Source: CAZRXG01 sp964603985
Lineage (GTDB): Bacteria > Chloroflexota > Anaerolineae > Aggregatilineales > UBA3940
Length of the DNA stretch: 64,000 bases
NCBI GenBank assembly: GCA_964603985.1
Contig: CAZRXG010000013.1
Coordinates: 41,330 to 105,329, forward strand
Direction: 5' to 3'
Part shown: in pieces, positions 25,260 through 33,573 of the stretch
How the letters are laid out: each line of letters starts with the position of its first letter
Position numbering within the stretch: the stretch's first letter is position 1
Notes under the pieces: generated by a model
Databases searched by the model: none
Seen by the model: the letters and a program-made list of their open reading frames with translations, nothing else
What the model was told of the DNA's origin: nothing
Made by a program: the position numbers and the translations under genes

Positions 25260-26244
25260 GATCGGCCTCGCCCTCCGGGATATGCCGCTCGCGAACCGGG
25301 GTACTGCCGGATAGGTGTTTAAACAACCCGGTCATAGCAGCCGGGCGCTCGGCAAATCCCAGCTGCTCCAACATCGAGCGCGCGGCATCATGGTGCCCGC
25401 TACTGCCCAGGCGCACCTCCGCGCCCGGGGGAGCCTCCTCGCGCCTGTCGAGCACGCCCATCACAGCGCGCAGCGTCTGAGGTGTCCCCCACCACTCCGG
25501 ACCACAGGCCAGGTATAAAACAGGGTGGGATTCTGGCCCGTGCCGGTTAAGGTAACCGATGGACTGCCCTTCGCAGGTGATCAGCCAGTGCTGTCCGGGC
25601 CGCCGGTAGAGATTGCTGCCGAGCAGCCGGGATTGAACCGCAACATCCGGTGCCTCACCGGCTGAGAGATCCAGCCGGGCAAAATGATGGTACGCTCGTT
25701 CAGCGGCCAACGCAAGCAGCGGCTGTAGGCGGACCTCCTCCGGTTGGGGTGGGGCAGCCGCCTTACTCTCGCGGCGCATGACCCGCCAATGGCCGCGCCG
25801 GTAGCCCTGCTTCTCACAAAGACAAAGGGCGGGCGTATTATCGGGAGGCACCAAAAGCCCCAGCCACTCGCGGTGCAGACCGCACGCCTGCTGTTCGGCG
25901 AAGCGCAGTAAGTCGCTGCCGATACCGCGCCGCCGCCACTCGGGGTGCACGACCAGCGCCCGGATGAACAAGATCTGCCGCCAGCCGCATAGATAAAGCC
26001 AACCAACCGGCGTCTCGCCGATAAAAGCGCCGTAGCCGGAAGTCCCCCAATGATAGTACAGAGGCGTTGCGACGGTGCGCGTGAGAGCGTGGACCGCACC
26101 TGACGAGCCAGGACAGTACCGAGCGACGGCATCCCACTCTGGCAGCGAAGCAAGGGAAGCGTTTGCCGCTTGATAAGTTTGCAAGAAGGTCAAAGGAGAG
26201 ATCGTGTGATCGGGTGGCAAATTGGATATTCCCCACTCTGGCAC
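25249..26244 (-). CDS. GNAT family N-acetyltransferase, two-domain
   Basis: 331 residues. The acetyl-CoA-binding motif appears as ALVVHPEWRRRGIGSDLLRF near residues 110-130 (R/Q-x-x-G-x-G/A class), and ALCLCEKQGYRRG forms the beta-5 region. The C-terminal half (EVRLQPLLALAAERAYHHFA onward to EVRLGSSGHHDAARSMLEQL) looks like a second, degenerate GNAT domain. Enzymes of this type acetylate small molecules or protein N-termini. The overlap with DUF429 downstream suggests a shared operon. The start at 26244 lacks a strong ribosome binding site, and a start about 10-15 codons inside is possible. Confidence 0.75.
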   Translation of the reverse strand: MPEWGISNLPPDHTISPLTFLQTYQAANASLASLPEWDAVARYCPGSSGAVHALTRTVATPLYYHWGTSGYGAFIGETPVGWLYLCGWRQILFIRALVVHPEWRRRGIGSDLLRFAEQQACGLHREWLGLLVPPDNTPALCLCEKQGYRRGHWRVMRRESKAAAPPQPEEVRLQPLLALAAERAYHHFARLDLSAGEAPDVAVQSRLLGSNLYRRPGQHWLITCEGQSIGYLNRHGPESHPVLYLACGPEWWGTPQTLRAVMGVLDRREEAPPGAEVRLGSSGHHDAARSMLEQLGFAERPAAMTGLFKHLSGSTPVRERHIPEGEADHAT

Positions 26245-26321
26245 CTTAGCGAATTCAGTTATTCAGTATACCACAGCGTGGATACGGGGCCAGACGGGTG
26301 AAAAGGGGGAAGATAAAAATC

Positions 26322-26353
26322 TGCCCCGGCCACATCAAACCGCAGCCGGGGCA
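26322..26353 (-). terminator. Intrinsic terminator after the S1-like gene
   Basis: On the minus strand TGCCCCGGC pairs with GCCGGGGCA over 14 bases and is followed by GATTTTTATC. It lies 30 bases after the stop of the S1-like gene (26383). Confidence 0.75.
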
Positions 26354-26382
26354 AAGTATCGATCGGTTTCACTGCCGCGAGA

Positions 26383-28107
26383 TCAGGAAGCTGTTGCCTC
26401 GTCTGCTTCCTCTGCGAGTTCCTCTTCAGGCTCCTCTGCGAGTTCCTCTTCAGGCTCCTCTGCGAGTTCCTCTTCAGGCTCCTCTGCGGGTTCCTCTTCA
26501 GGCTCCTCTGCGGGTTCCTCTACGGGTTCCTCTGCAAGTTCCTCTACAGGTTCCTCGACAGGCTCCTCCGCGAGTTCCTCCTCAGGCTCCTCCGCGGCTT
26601 CCTCTTCAGGTTCCTCCGCGAGTCCCTCCACAGATTCCTCTTCGGCGGCATCAGCCGGTTTGTCAGGCTCATCGTTGAGCGACTCGATCACGGTGTGCCA
26701 GTCGTCGTCCAGATACTCCTCAGAGTCGACACGCTTTAAGCTCAGCCCCATGCGACGGCGTTCAGGGTCAATGCGGATGACGCGCAAGGTGAGCACCTGA
26801 TTTTCCTCGACCACCTCACGCGGGTGACCAACACGCCGCTCGGCCAGCTCACTGATGTGGATCAGGCCCTCGATTTCCGGCTGATCCACCAGACGGGCGA
26901 AAGCGCCAAACTTGGTCATCTTGGTGACCGTTCCCTGAACAAGCTGGTCGACGCTGTACCTTGAAGCCACCGTCTCCCAGGGATCTTCCAGGCGGTTCTT
27001 CCGGCTCAAGCCGATCCGCTGGCGTTCCTTGTCAACGTGGATGACTTCAACTTCGATCTCGTCGCCAGCCCTCAACACGTCCCTGGGGTGGGAGACCGGC
27101 TTCCAATCCAGTTCTGAGAGGTGGACAAGACCGTCGATCCCGCCAATGTCAACGAAAGCACCGAAGTCAACAAGCCTGGTTACGCGCCCGGTGTAGACCT
27201 GCCCGGCGGCCAGGGTCTCAAGCAGTTCGGTGCGCATCTCGGTTCGCAACTCTTTGGTGGCGGCGCGTTCGGAGAGGATCAGGCGGTTACGACCACGGTC
27301 GACTTCGATGACCTTGACGGCGACCTCTTCGCCGACCATGTGCCCCCAGCGTTCGTCGGGGGTGGTGCCGTTGCTCCGAAAACGACGCTCGCGGCTGACT
27401 TGAGAGGCCGGGACAAAGCCCCGCACCTTACCGAAGCGAACGATTAAACCACCCTTGTTGTAGCCGGCGATCTTGCTCCGGTAAACACGCCCCTCGCCGA
27501 GATAGTCTTCGGCATCGCGCCAATCCTGCTCTTCCATGGCGCGACGCAGTGAAAGCAGGATATGCCCTTCGCGATCCTCCGGCGTGAGGACGTAGACGTA
27601 GACTTCGCTGCCAACCTCAAGCGCGTCTTTAGTCTCCCGGTCCAGGTACTCCATCTCACGTTCGGGGATTATGCCCTCAGACTTTGCACCGACATCCACC
27701 AGAATTTCCGCACCAGACTTACTGACGACTATTCCTTCAACAATCTGACCCCGCTCAAGTGTCGGCAACATGAAGCCGTCATCTTCGGCAGGTATGTCGC
27801 CTTCGAGCGCGGCCAGGAAAAGTTCTTCGTCTGTCGGCGCGGTCTGGACAGCAGCCTCGGCTACAGGAGGATCTTCAATTGCGGGAGGATCTTCTATTTC
27901 GGGGGACTCTTCCGGCACCAAGATCTCTTCTGGGACAGAAACAACCTCATCAGGGACTTCTGTACCAACGGTGGTCTCGTTTGCTGATTCCTCCGCTGTC
28001 TGATCGGTAGTTACTTGTTCGTTCTCAACACTTACTTGCGGGACCTCAGCCTCAGATGTCTGAGCAACCGGCTCAGACTGGCCGAGGTCAATATCATTAT
28101 TCTCCAT
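26383..28107 (-). CDS. rpsA: Ribosomal protein S1-like protein with acidic repeat tail
   Basis: 574 residues. An acidic Glu/Val/Pro-rich N-terminus of about 110 residues precedes four S1 (OB-fold) domains, at about 118-185, 203-275, 290-360 and 375-450. Each is recognisable from blocks such as GAFVDIGGIDGLVHLSEL and GAFARLVDQPEIEGLIHISE. The C-terminal tail of about 90 residues is built from EEPEEELA-type repeats. S1 binds mRNA on the 30S subunit and helps initiation. GAGGAG 5 bases before the ATG and a TATAAT upstream support the start. The disordered acidic ends are unusual; a non-ribosomal RNA-binding role is possible. Confidence 0.87.
   Translation of the reverse strand: MENNDIDLGQSEPVAQTSEAEVPQVSVENEQVTTDQTAEESANETTVGTEVPDEVVSVPEEILVPEESPEIEDPPAIEDPPVAEAAVQTAPTDEELFLAALEGDIPAEDDGFMLPTLERGQIVEGIVVSKSGAEILVDVGAKSEGIIPEREMEYLDRETKDALEVGSEVYVYVLTPEDREGHILLSLRRAMEEQDWRDAEDYLGEGRVYRSKIAGYNKGGLIVRFGKVRGFVPASQVSRERRFRSNGTTPDERWGHMVGEEVAVKVIEVDRGRNRLILSERAATKELRTEMRTELLETLAAGQVYTGRVTRLVDFGAFVDIGGIDGLVHLSELDWKPVSHPRDVLRAGDEIEVEVIHVDKERQRIGLSRKNRLEDPWETVASRYSVDQLVQGTVTKMTKFGAFARLVDQPEIEGLIHISELAERRVGHPREVVEENQVLTLRVIRIDPERRRMGLSLKRVDSEEYLDDDWHTVIESLNDEPDKPADAAEEESVEGLAEEPEEEAAEEPEEELAEEPVEEPVEELAEEPVEEPAEEPEEEPAEEPEEELAEEPEEELAEEPEEELAEEADEATAS
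26400..26640 (-). repeat. 24-bp tandem repeats encoding the acidic tail of the S1-like protein
   Basis: A 24-base unit (plus strand TCTGCGAGTTCCTCTTCAGG plus CTCC) is repeated nearly perfectly at the start of the block and degenerates toward 26640. It encodes EEPEEELA. Near-identity of adjacent units suggests recent slippage-driven expansion. Confidence 0.85.
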
Positions 28108-28141
28108 GCGGACTCCTCATTTACCTTGCGAGGTTGCAACT

Positions 28142-28147
28142 ATTATA
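28142..28147 (-). promoter_or_regulatory. -10 hexamer TATAAT upstream of the S1-like gene
   Basis: TATAAT on the minus strand lies 34 bases before the ATG at 28107, with a GAGGAG ribosome binding site between. No clear -35 element is seen. Confidence 0.45.
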
Positions 28148-28229
28148 GCGGGGTCAGACGCAAATAGCCACAGAAAAAGGAGTGATGTCTTTCGGGCAAT
28201 CTCCGGTCACATCCTCCACGTCGACTCAG

Positions 28230-28266
28230 CAAGCCCCCGAGTCCTGTCGGCGGGGGCAGGCTTGTC
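28230..28266 (+). promoter_or_regulatory. Inverted repeat overlapping the -35 of the threonine/glycine cluster
   Basis: CAAGCC with CCCG on the left (28230 onward) can pair with CGGG and GGCTTG on the right (to about 28264), with a 4-base insertion on the right arm. The right arm runs into the TTGTCA -35 hexamer. It could be an operator or a chance hairpin. Confidence 0.35.
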
Positions 28267-28291
28267 AAGGTTTCTGCTTGTGGTCTATGAT
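28262..28291 (+). promoter_or_regulatory. Sigma-70-type promoter for the threonine/glycine cluster
   Basis: TTGTCA (28262-28267), an 18-base spacer and TATGAT (28286-28291) form a good match to the housekeeping consensus, about 77 bases before the ATG at 28369. Confidence 0.6.
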
Positions 28292-28368
28292 ATTAGGGAG
28301 GGTTGTGAGTCACCCGTCCAGCACCTACGATGAGAGACCGGTCATTCAAGTATCGATGGGAAAAGGCA

Positions 28369-29694
28369 ATGTCCGACACAGCCCCCTCCTGGTTAGAGCC
28401 GGAAGCGCTGGCTTTCCGGCAGCGGGTACTTGAGCATGTTGATAAGTTTTCGCCCCTCGAACTGGCCGACCGGGCTACTGATCTGAGCCGGCAGGAGGTC
28501 GACTTCCTATCCGGTCAGGCACTATGCCTCTACCCTGGGGCCAATATCATGAGCCCGCGCGTGACGGCGCTGCTGGGCACGATTGTTGCGACGCGCGCCA
28601 GCGAGGGACATCCCGGTGCCAAGTACCAGACCGGCCTGCACTGGGTCGAAGAGACCGAAGTCATGGCGAGCGAGTTGATCGCTCGCCTCTTTGATGCGCA
28701 GTACACCGAGGTGCGGGCCATCAGCGGCAGCATGGCCAACATGGCCGTACTCAACGCCCTGACCGAGCCGGGGGACACGATCTTCAGCCTGAGCACCCCG
28801 GTTGGTGGGCACATCAGCCACGCCAAGGTCGGGGCGGCAGGCTACCGGCGGCTGGATATCCACCCGATCCCGTACGACGCGCACGGGTGGGAGATCAGAC
28901 TTGACGAGATGCGACGCGAAATGCACGCTCACCCGCCGCGGCTGATCATCGTAGGGGCCAGCCTGATCCTGTTCGAATATCCCCTACGCGAGATATGTGA
29001 GATGGCGGACGAAGTGGGCGCGCTGGTGATGTACGACGCGGCGCATGTGGCAGGGCTGATCGCCGGGGATGTCTGGCAGCAGCCCCTGCACGAGGGCGCG
29101 CACGTCATGACGGCCAGCACTTACAAGAGCTTCGGCGGGCCGCCCGGTGGGGTCGTCGTCACGAATGACGCCGAGATCGCGCGCGGAGTCGACCGTGCCG
29201 TCTTCCCCGGCATGACCGCCAACTTCCATACCAACCGCATGCCCGCGCTGGTCGTGGCCGCCGCCGAGATGCTTGAGTTCGGTCCGGCCTACGCACAGGA
29301 CTGTGCCAGCAACGCCCAAACGCTCGCGGAGGAGTTCGAGCGGGCCGGTCTCAACGTCACCGGCAAACAACACGGCTACACTGACGGCCACATGCTGGCC
29401 CTCGACGTCAGCGAGCAGGGCGGTGGAAAAGCGGCGGCGGAGGCGCTCGAAGCGGCGCACATCATCTGCAACATGAACCTGCTGCCCTGGGACCCGCCCT
29501 GCAAGGTGCGCGATCCCAGCGGCGTGAGGCTGGCCGTCCACGAGGTGACGCGCTGGGGAATGGGACGGCAGGAGATGGCGCAGATCGCGCAGTTATTTGC
29601 ACAGGTGCTCATCGAGCAGCGCCCGTCCGAGGCGGTCCGCCAGGACGTTAAGGCGCTCAAAGCGCGCTTCGACACGCTTCAATACTGCTTCTGA
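28369..29694 (+). CDS. SHMT-like PLP enzyme (divergent serine hydroxymethyltransferase paralogue)
   Basis: 441 residues from the ATG at 28369; the frame opens 13 codons earlier, but this start has AAAAGG nearby. The fold is that of serine hydroxymethyltransferase: NIMSPRVTALLGTIVATRAS near the N-terminus, MYDAAHVAGLIAG with the PLP-binding Asp and His, and TASTYKSFGGPPGGV with Lys253 as the probable Schiff-base lysine. The canonical gene at 32149 has TSSTHKTLRGPRGG instead, so the Thr-His-Lys is Thr-Tyr-Lys here. The substrate may therefore differ, for example threonine or another beta-hydroxy amino acid. It leads a cluster with threonine dehydrogenase and 2-amino-3-ketobutyrate ligase. Confidence 0.82.
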   Translation: MSDTAPSWLEPEALAFRQRVLEHVDKFSPLELADRATDLSRQEVDFLSGQALCLYPGANIMSPRVTALLGTIVATRASEGHPGAKYQTGLHWVEETEVMASELIARLFDAQYTEVRAISGSMANMAVLNALTEPGDTIFSLSTPVGGHISHAKVGAAGYRRLDIHPIPYDAHGWEIRLDEMRREMHAHPPRLIIVGASLILFEYPLREICEMADEVGALVMYDAAHVAGLIAGDVWQQPLHEGAHVMTASTYKSFGGPPGGVVVTNDAEIARGVDRAVFPGMTANFHTNRMPALVVAAAEMLEFGPAYAQDCASNAQTLAEEFERAGLNVTGKQHGYTDGHMLALDVSEQGGGKAAAEALEAAHIICNMNLLPWDPPCKVRDPSGVRLAVHEVTRWGMGRQEMAQIAQLFAQVLIEQRPSEAVRQDVKALKARFDTLQYCF

Positions 29695-29736
29695 CCTGTA
29701 CACACATCAGCATGGAGGCAACAGGATAGTAAAAAC

Positions 29737-30765
29737 ATGGCACGTAAAGAGATTGTCTTAGTCACAGGCGCGAACGGCGAGGTCGGGCACGGCCTGATCA
29801 CCCACCTGGGGGAGCAGGGCAAGGTTCACATCGTCTCGCTGGACATCCAGACGCTGGACGAGGAACTGAGGCCGTATTGCCACGAGATCATCACCGGCGA
29901 CATCCTCGACGAGATGCTGCTGGGCCGCCTAGTTCTCGCTTACGAGATCCGCACGATCTATCACCTGGCGTCGATCCTGTCCACCAAGGCCGAGTTCAAT
30001 CCTGAGGCCGCGCACCGCGTGAACGTGGAGGGCACGCTCAATCTGCTGCGGCTGGCCGTGGAGCAGTCACAGTGGCAGGGGCGCTCGGTCAAGTTCATAT
30101 ATCCCAGCTCGATAGCGATTTACGGTATGCCCGACCTGGCGACCAAAGAGCGCGCCGGAAAAGTGAAAGAGTGCGAGCACTGCATCCCGGAGACGATGTA
30201 CGGCTGCAACAAGTTATACGCCGAGCACCTGGGTCACTACTATGCCAGCAACTACCGGCGCCTCGCCAGGGACAAGCAAATGGCCGGTATCGATTTTCGC
30301 TGCGTGCGCTACCCCGGCCTGATCAGCGCCTTCACCGTGCCGACCGGCGGCACCAGCGACTACGGGCCGGAGATGCTGCACCACGCCGCCCAGGGTGAGC
30401 CGTACGCCTGCTTCGTGCGCCCGGACAGCCGTCTGCCCTTTATGGCAATGCCGGACGCCATCAAGGCGCTGGTGGAACTGGAGGCAGCACCGCGCGAACA
30501 ACTCACGACAGATGTATACAACGTTACCAGCTTCAGCCTGTCTGCCCAGGAGATCTACGAGCTGGTTAAAGAGGCTTTCCCCCAGGCCGAGGTCACCTTT
30601 GAGCCGGACCTCGATCGGCAGGGGATCGTGGATAGCTGGCCCGCCGACATCGACGACAGCGCCGCGCGCGAGGATTGGGGCTGGATGCCCGACTATGACC
30701 AGAAGCGGGCCTTCGAGGAATACCTGATCCCCAATATCGTGCAGCGCTACGCGGCGAAGGTCTGA
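29737..30765 (+). CDS. tdh: L-threonine 3-dehydrogenase, epimerase (SDR) type
   Basis: 342 residues. VTGANGEVGHGL is the NAD-binding glycine motif. YPSSIAIYG and MYGCNKLYAE give the Ser/Tyr/Lys catalytic set. RYPGLISAFTVPTGGTSDYG is the segment characteristic of the short-chain threonine dehydrogenases, which oxidise L-threonine with NAD+ to 2-amino-3-ketobutyrate in the cytoplasm. The next gene encodes the ligase that consumes this product, which strongly supports the call. GGAGGC upstream of the ATG serves as ribosome binding site. A UDP-sugar epimerase is the alternative but fits the motif and context less well. Confidence 0.88.
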   Translation: MARKEIVLVTGANGEVGHGLITHLGEQGKVHIVSLDIQTLDEELRPYCHEIITGDILDEMLLGRLVLAYEIRTIYHLASILSTKAEFNPEAAHRVNVEGTLNLLRLAVEQSQWQGRSVKFIYPSSIAIYGMPDLATKERAGKVKECEHCIPETMYGCNKLYAEHLGHYYASNYRRLARDKQMAGIDFRCVRYPGLISAFTVPTGGTSDYGPEMLHHAAQGEPYACFVRPDSRLPFMAMPDAIKALVELEAAPREQLTTDVYNVTSFSLSAQEIYELVKEAFPQAEVTFEPDLDRQGIVDSWPADIDDSAAREDWGWMPDYDQKRAFEEYLIPNIVQRYAAKV

Positions 30766-30788
30766 GCTACGCAAGGAGATAGGTATAT

Positions 30789-31994
30789 ATGGCAACCCCA
30801 AACCAAACGGTCGACAAGTTAGCTTTCATTGACAAAGAACTCGAAGCACTCAAAGAGAGCGGGCTGTACATCAACATCCGCACCATTGAGTCGGCCCAGG
30901 GTGCCTGGCTGACGGTAGAAGGCCAGCGCGTTCTCAACTTCTGCTCTAACAATTACCTGGGCTTAGCGAACCACCCGCGCCTGTGCGAGGCGGCCATCCA
31001 GGCCATCGAGCAGTACGGCGTCGGCCCCGGCGCAGTGCGCACCATTGCCGGTAACACCATTCTGCACGATCAACTGGAGAAGAAGCTGGCTGCCTTCAAG
31101 GGTGTTGAGGCAGCCATTGCCCTCCAGTCAGGGCTTAACGCCAACCTGGCCGTCATCCCCGCCCTGATGACCGGGGAAGACCTGATCATCAGCGACGAAC
31201 TGAACCACGCCTCCATCATCGACGGCGTGCGTCTCACCAAGTCCAAGCGCGCCATCTACAAGCACAACGACGCACACGACCTCAAGCGCGTGCTGGACGA
31301 GGCCGCCGACCAGGGCTACGGCAAAATCCTGGTCGTGACCGACGGCGTCTTCTCGATGGACGGCGACATCGCGCCGCTGGACGAGATCGTCGAGGCCGCC
31401 GAATCCGCCGGAGCGCTGGTGATGGTGGACGACGCGCACGGCGAGGGCGTCCTGGGACACGGGGGGCGCGGCATCGTCGATCACTTTGGCCTGCAGGGCC
31501 GGGTCGACATCGAGATCGGAACCATGTCCAAAGCCTTTGGCGTGGTCGGAGGCTACGCAGCCGGAACGGCGCGCCTGGTCGAGTACCTGCGCCAGAAGTC
31601 ACGCCCCTTCCTGTTCTCAAGCGCCACGACCATCCCCGACACGGCGGCCTGCATCGCAGCCGTCGACCTGCTGACCGAGTCGACGGAACTGGTCGACCGC
31701 CTGTGGGAGAACACCCGCGTCTTCAAGGCGGCCATGGCCGACCTGGGCTTTGACACCGGCCACAGCCAGACGCCTATTGTGCCCGTCATGCTGGGCGAGG
31801 CAACCCTGGCCCAGCGCTTCAGCCGGCGGCTGTTCGAGGAGGGCGTGTTCGGGATGGCGATTGGCTATCCGACCGTCCCGCGTGGTAAGGCCCGCATCCG
31901 GGTGATGAACAGCGCAACGCACAGCGACGATGATCTGAAGCACGCCATCGAGGTCTTTGAGAAGGTCGGACGTGAACTGGGTGTGATCGGGTGA
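30789..31994 (+). CDS. kbl: Glycine C-acetyltransferase (2-amino-3-ketobutyrate CoA ligase)
   Basis: 401 residues; ATG at 30789 follows AAGGAGATAGG. Alpha-oxoamine synthase motifs are seen: NFCSNNYLGLANHPRL, GVGPGAVRTIAGN, MVDDAHGEGVLG with the PLP-binding Asp, and TMSKAFGVVGGY with Lys248. The enzyme cleaves 2-amino-3-ketobutyrate with CoA to glycine and acetyl-CoA. It lies 23 bases after tdh, so the two convert threonine to glycine plus acetyl-CoA. Biotin or heme-pathway members of the same superfamily are excluded mainly by context. Confidence 0.9.
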   Translation: MATPNQTVDKLAFIDKELEALKESGLYINIRTIESAQGAWLTVEGQRVLNFCSNNYLGLANHPRLCEAAIQAIEQYGVGPGAVRTIAGNTILHDQLEKKLAAFKGVEAAIALQSGLNANLAVIPALMTGEDLIISDELNHASIIDGVRLTKSKRAIYKHNDAHDLKRVLDEAADQGYGKILVVTDGVFSMDGDIAPLDEIVEAAESAGALVMVDDAHGEGVLGHGGRGIVDHFGLQGRVDIEIGTMSKAFGVVGGYAAGTARLVEYLRQKSRPFLFSSATTIPDTAACIAAVDLLTESTELVDRLWENTRVFKAAMADLGFDTGHSQTPIVPVMLGEATLAQRFSRRLFEEGVFGMAIGYPTVPRGKARIRVMNSATHSDDDLKHAIEVFEKVGRELGVIG

Positions 31995-32148
31995 TGGAGC
32001 AGGAGCAAAGCGGGACTCAAGACAACCCGCGCACAGCTTTCTGCGCGAAAAGTGGCTAGGGCCATTAACCCCTGGTATCCTGGAGAATGAAGTCACACCG
32101 CTGCTGACTATCGAAGCTGACGAGTAGAAAGTGAAAAAGGCACACAAG

Positions 32149-33435
32149 ATGGTAGAGAAAACAAAGGTTGCTGCGCGGCTGGGATGGGCCAGTCTGCAAG
32201 AGCAGGACCCGGAAATCTTCGCGGCGATCCAGGCCGAGAGCAAGCGCCAGCGCGACAAGCTGGAGCTGATCGCCTCGGAAAACTACACCAGCCGCGCCGT
32301 CCTGGAAGCGACCGGCTCCATCCTGACCAACAAATATGCCGAAGGCTATCCCGGCAACCGGTACTACGGGGGCTGCGAGCATGTTGACACCGTCGAGGAT
32401 CTGGCCCGCGACCGCGCTAAAGAACTGTTCGGCGCGGAGCATGCAAACGTCCAGCCGCACTCTGGTGCACAGGCCAACATGGCCGCCTACGCCGGGCTGA
32501 TGCAGGCGACCGACAGCGTGCTGGCAATGGATCTGGCCCAGGGCGGCCACCTGACTCATGGCAGCCGCATCAACTTCTCCGGGCGGCTGTACCACTTCAT
32601 CGCTTACGGCGTGGACCGCAAGACCGAGTTGATCGACTTCGATCAGGTGCACTCACTGGCGGTTGCCGTGCGCCCCAAGCTGATCCTGGCAGGCTACACG
32701 GCCTACCCGCGTGGCATCGACTTCGCACGCTTCAAGGAGATCGCGGACGAGGTCGGGGCGCTGTTCATGGTGGACATGGCCCACATCTCCGGGCTGGTGG
32801 CGGCGAAGGTGCATCCCGACCCGGTGCCCTACGCCGATGTCGTCACGAGCAGCACACACAAGACGCTGCGCGGCCCGCGAGGCGGCATGATCCTGTGCAG
32901 GCAGGATCACGCGCGTGCCATCGACCGGGGTGTGTTCCCCGGCATCCAGGGCGGCCCGCTGATGCACGTGATCGCGGGCAAGGCCGTGTGCTTCGCCGAA
33001 GCCATGCACCCTGAGTTCCGGGAGTACGCCCAGCAGGTCGTTGTGAACGCCAGGGCATTGGGTGAAGCATTACAGCGCGAAGGGCTGCGCCTGGCGACAG
33101 GCGGCACCGACAACCACCTGCTGCTGGTCGATCTACGCCCGCTTGACGTGACCGGCGATGTGGCCGAGACTGCGCTCGACCTAGCAGGCATCACGGTCAA
33201 CAAGAACCTGATCCCCTACGATCCGCAGCCGGCCAAGAAGACGAGCGGCATCCGCGTCGGCACCCCGGCGCTGTCCAGCCGTGGCTTTGGCCCAGACGAG
33301 ATGTCGGTGGTCGGTGCGCTGATCGGGCGTGTGCTGCGCGCACCGGACGATGAGACGGAACTGGCAACCGTCCGCGCCGAGGTCTCGGAGCTGGCGGAGG
33401 CTTTCCCGGTGCCCGGTATCCCGGTCGACCGGTAA
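32149..33435 (+). CDS. glyA: Serine hydroxymethyltransferase
   Basis: 428 residues from the ATG at 32149 (AAAAAGG upstream); a GTG at 32131 would add six residues. Conserved blocks include LELIASENYTSRAVLEATGS, NKYAEGYPGNRYYGG, FMVDMAHISGLVA and TSSTHKTLRGPRGG with Lys238 binding PLP. The enzyme interconverts serine plus THF with glycine plus methylene-THF. It is 154 bases after kbl, in the same direction, and could use the glycine released there to draw on or replenish one-carbon units. The hairpin at 33518 ends the unit. Confidence 0.95.
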   Translation: MVEKTKVAARLGWASLQEQDPEIFAAIQAESKRQRDKLELIASENYTSRAVLEATGSILTNKYAEGYPGNRYYGGCEHVDTVEDLARDRAKELFGAEHANVQPHSGAQANMAAYAGLMQATDSVLAMDLAQGGHLTHGSRINFSGRLYHFIAYGVDRKTELIDFDQVHSLAVAVRPKLILAGYTAYPRGIDFARFKEIADEVGALFMVDMAHISGLVAAKVHPDPVPYADVVTSSTHKTLRGPRGGMILCRQDHARAIDRGVFPGIQGGPLMHVIAGKAVCFAEAMHPEFREYAQQVVVNARALGEALQREGLRLATGGTDNHLLLVDLRPLDVTGDVAETALDLAGITVNKNLIPYDPQPAKKTSGIRVGTPALSSRGFGPDEMSVVGALIGRVLRAPDDETELATVRAEVSELAEAFPVPGIPVDR

Positions 33436-33517
33436 GTCGTCTCCGGCCAGGGCGTTGCTTGAGGGCGGACGAACTCTACCTTCAGGCAATCCTGTCACGC
33501 CGCTGAACTGCCATCAT

Positions 33518-33548
33518 CAGGTGCCGACCGGGCCTCGGTCGGCACCTG
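33518..33548. terminator. Hairpin between convergent glyA and the 5-alpha-reductase-like gene
   Basis: CAGGTGCCGACC (33518-33529) pairs perfectly with GGTCGGCACCTG (33537-33548) over a 7-base loop. Both flanking genes read towards it. T-runs are weak on both strands. Confidence 0.6.
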
Positions 33549-33573
33549 TGGTTGCTCCACGTTAGTCCGCTTC

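Noticed and set aside
26400..26640. Possible CRISPR-like array because of regular 24-base repeats
   Set aside because: The repeats are contiguous without spacers and encode the acidic tail of the S1-like protein in frame.
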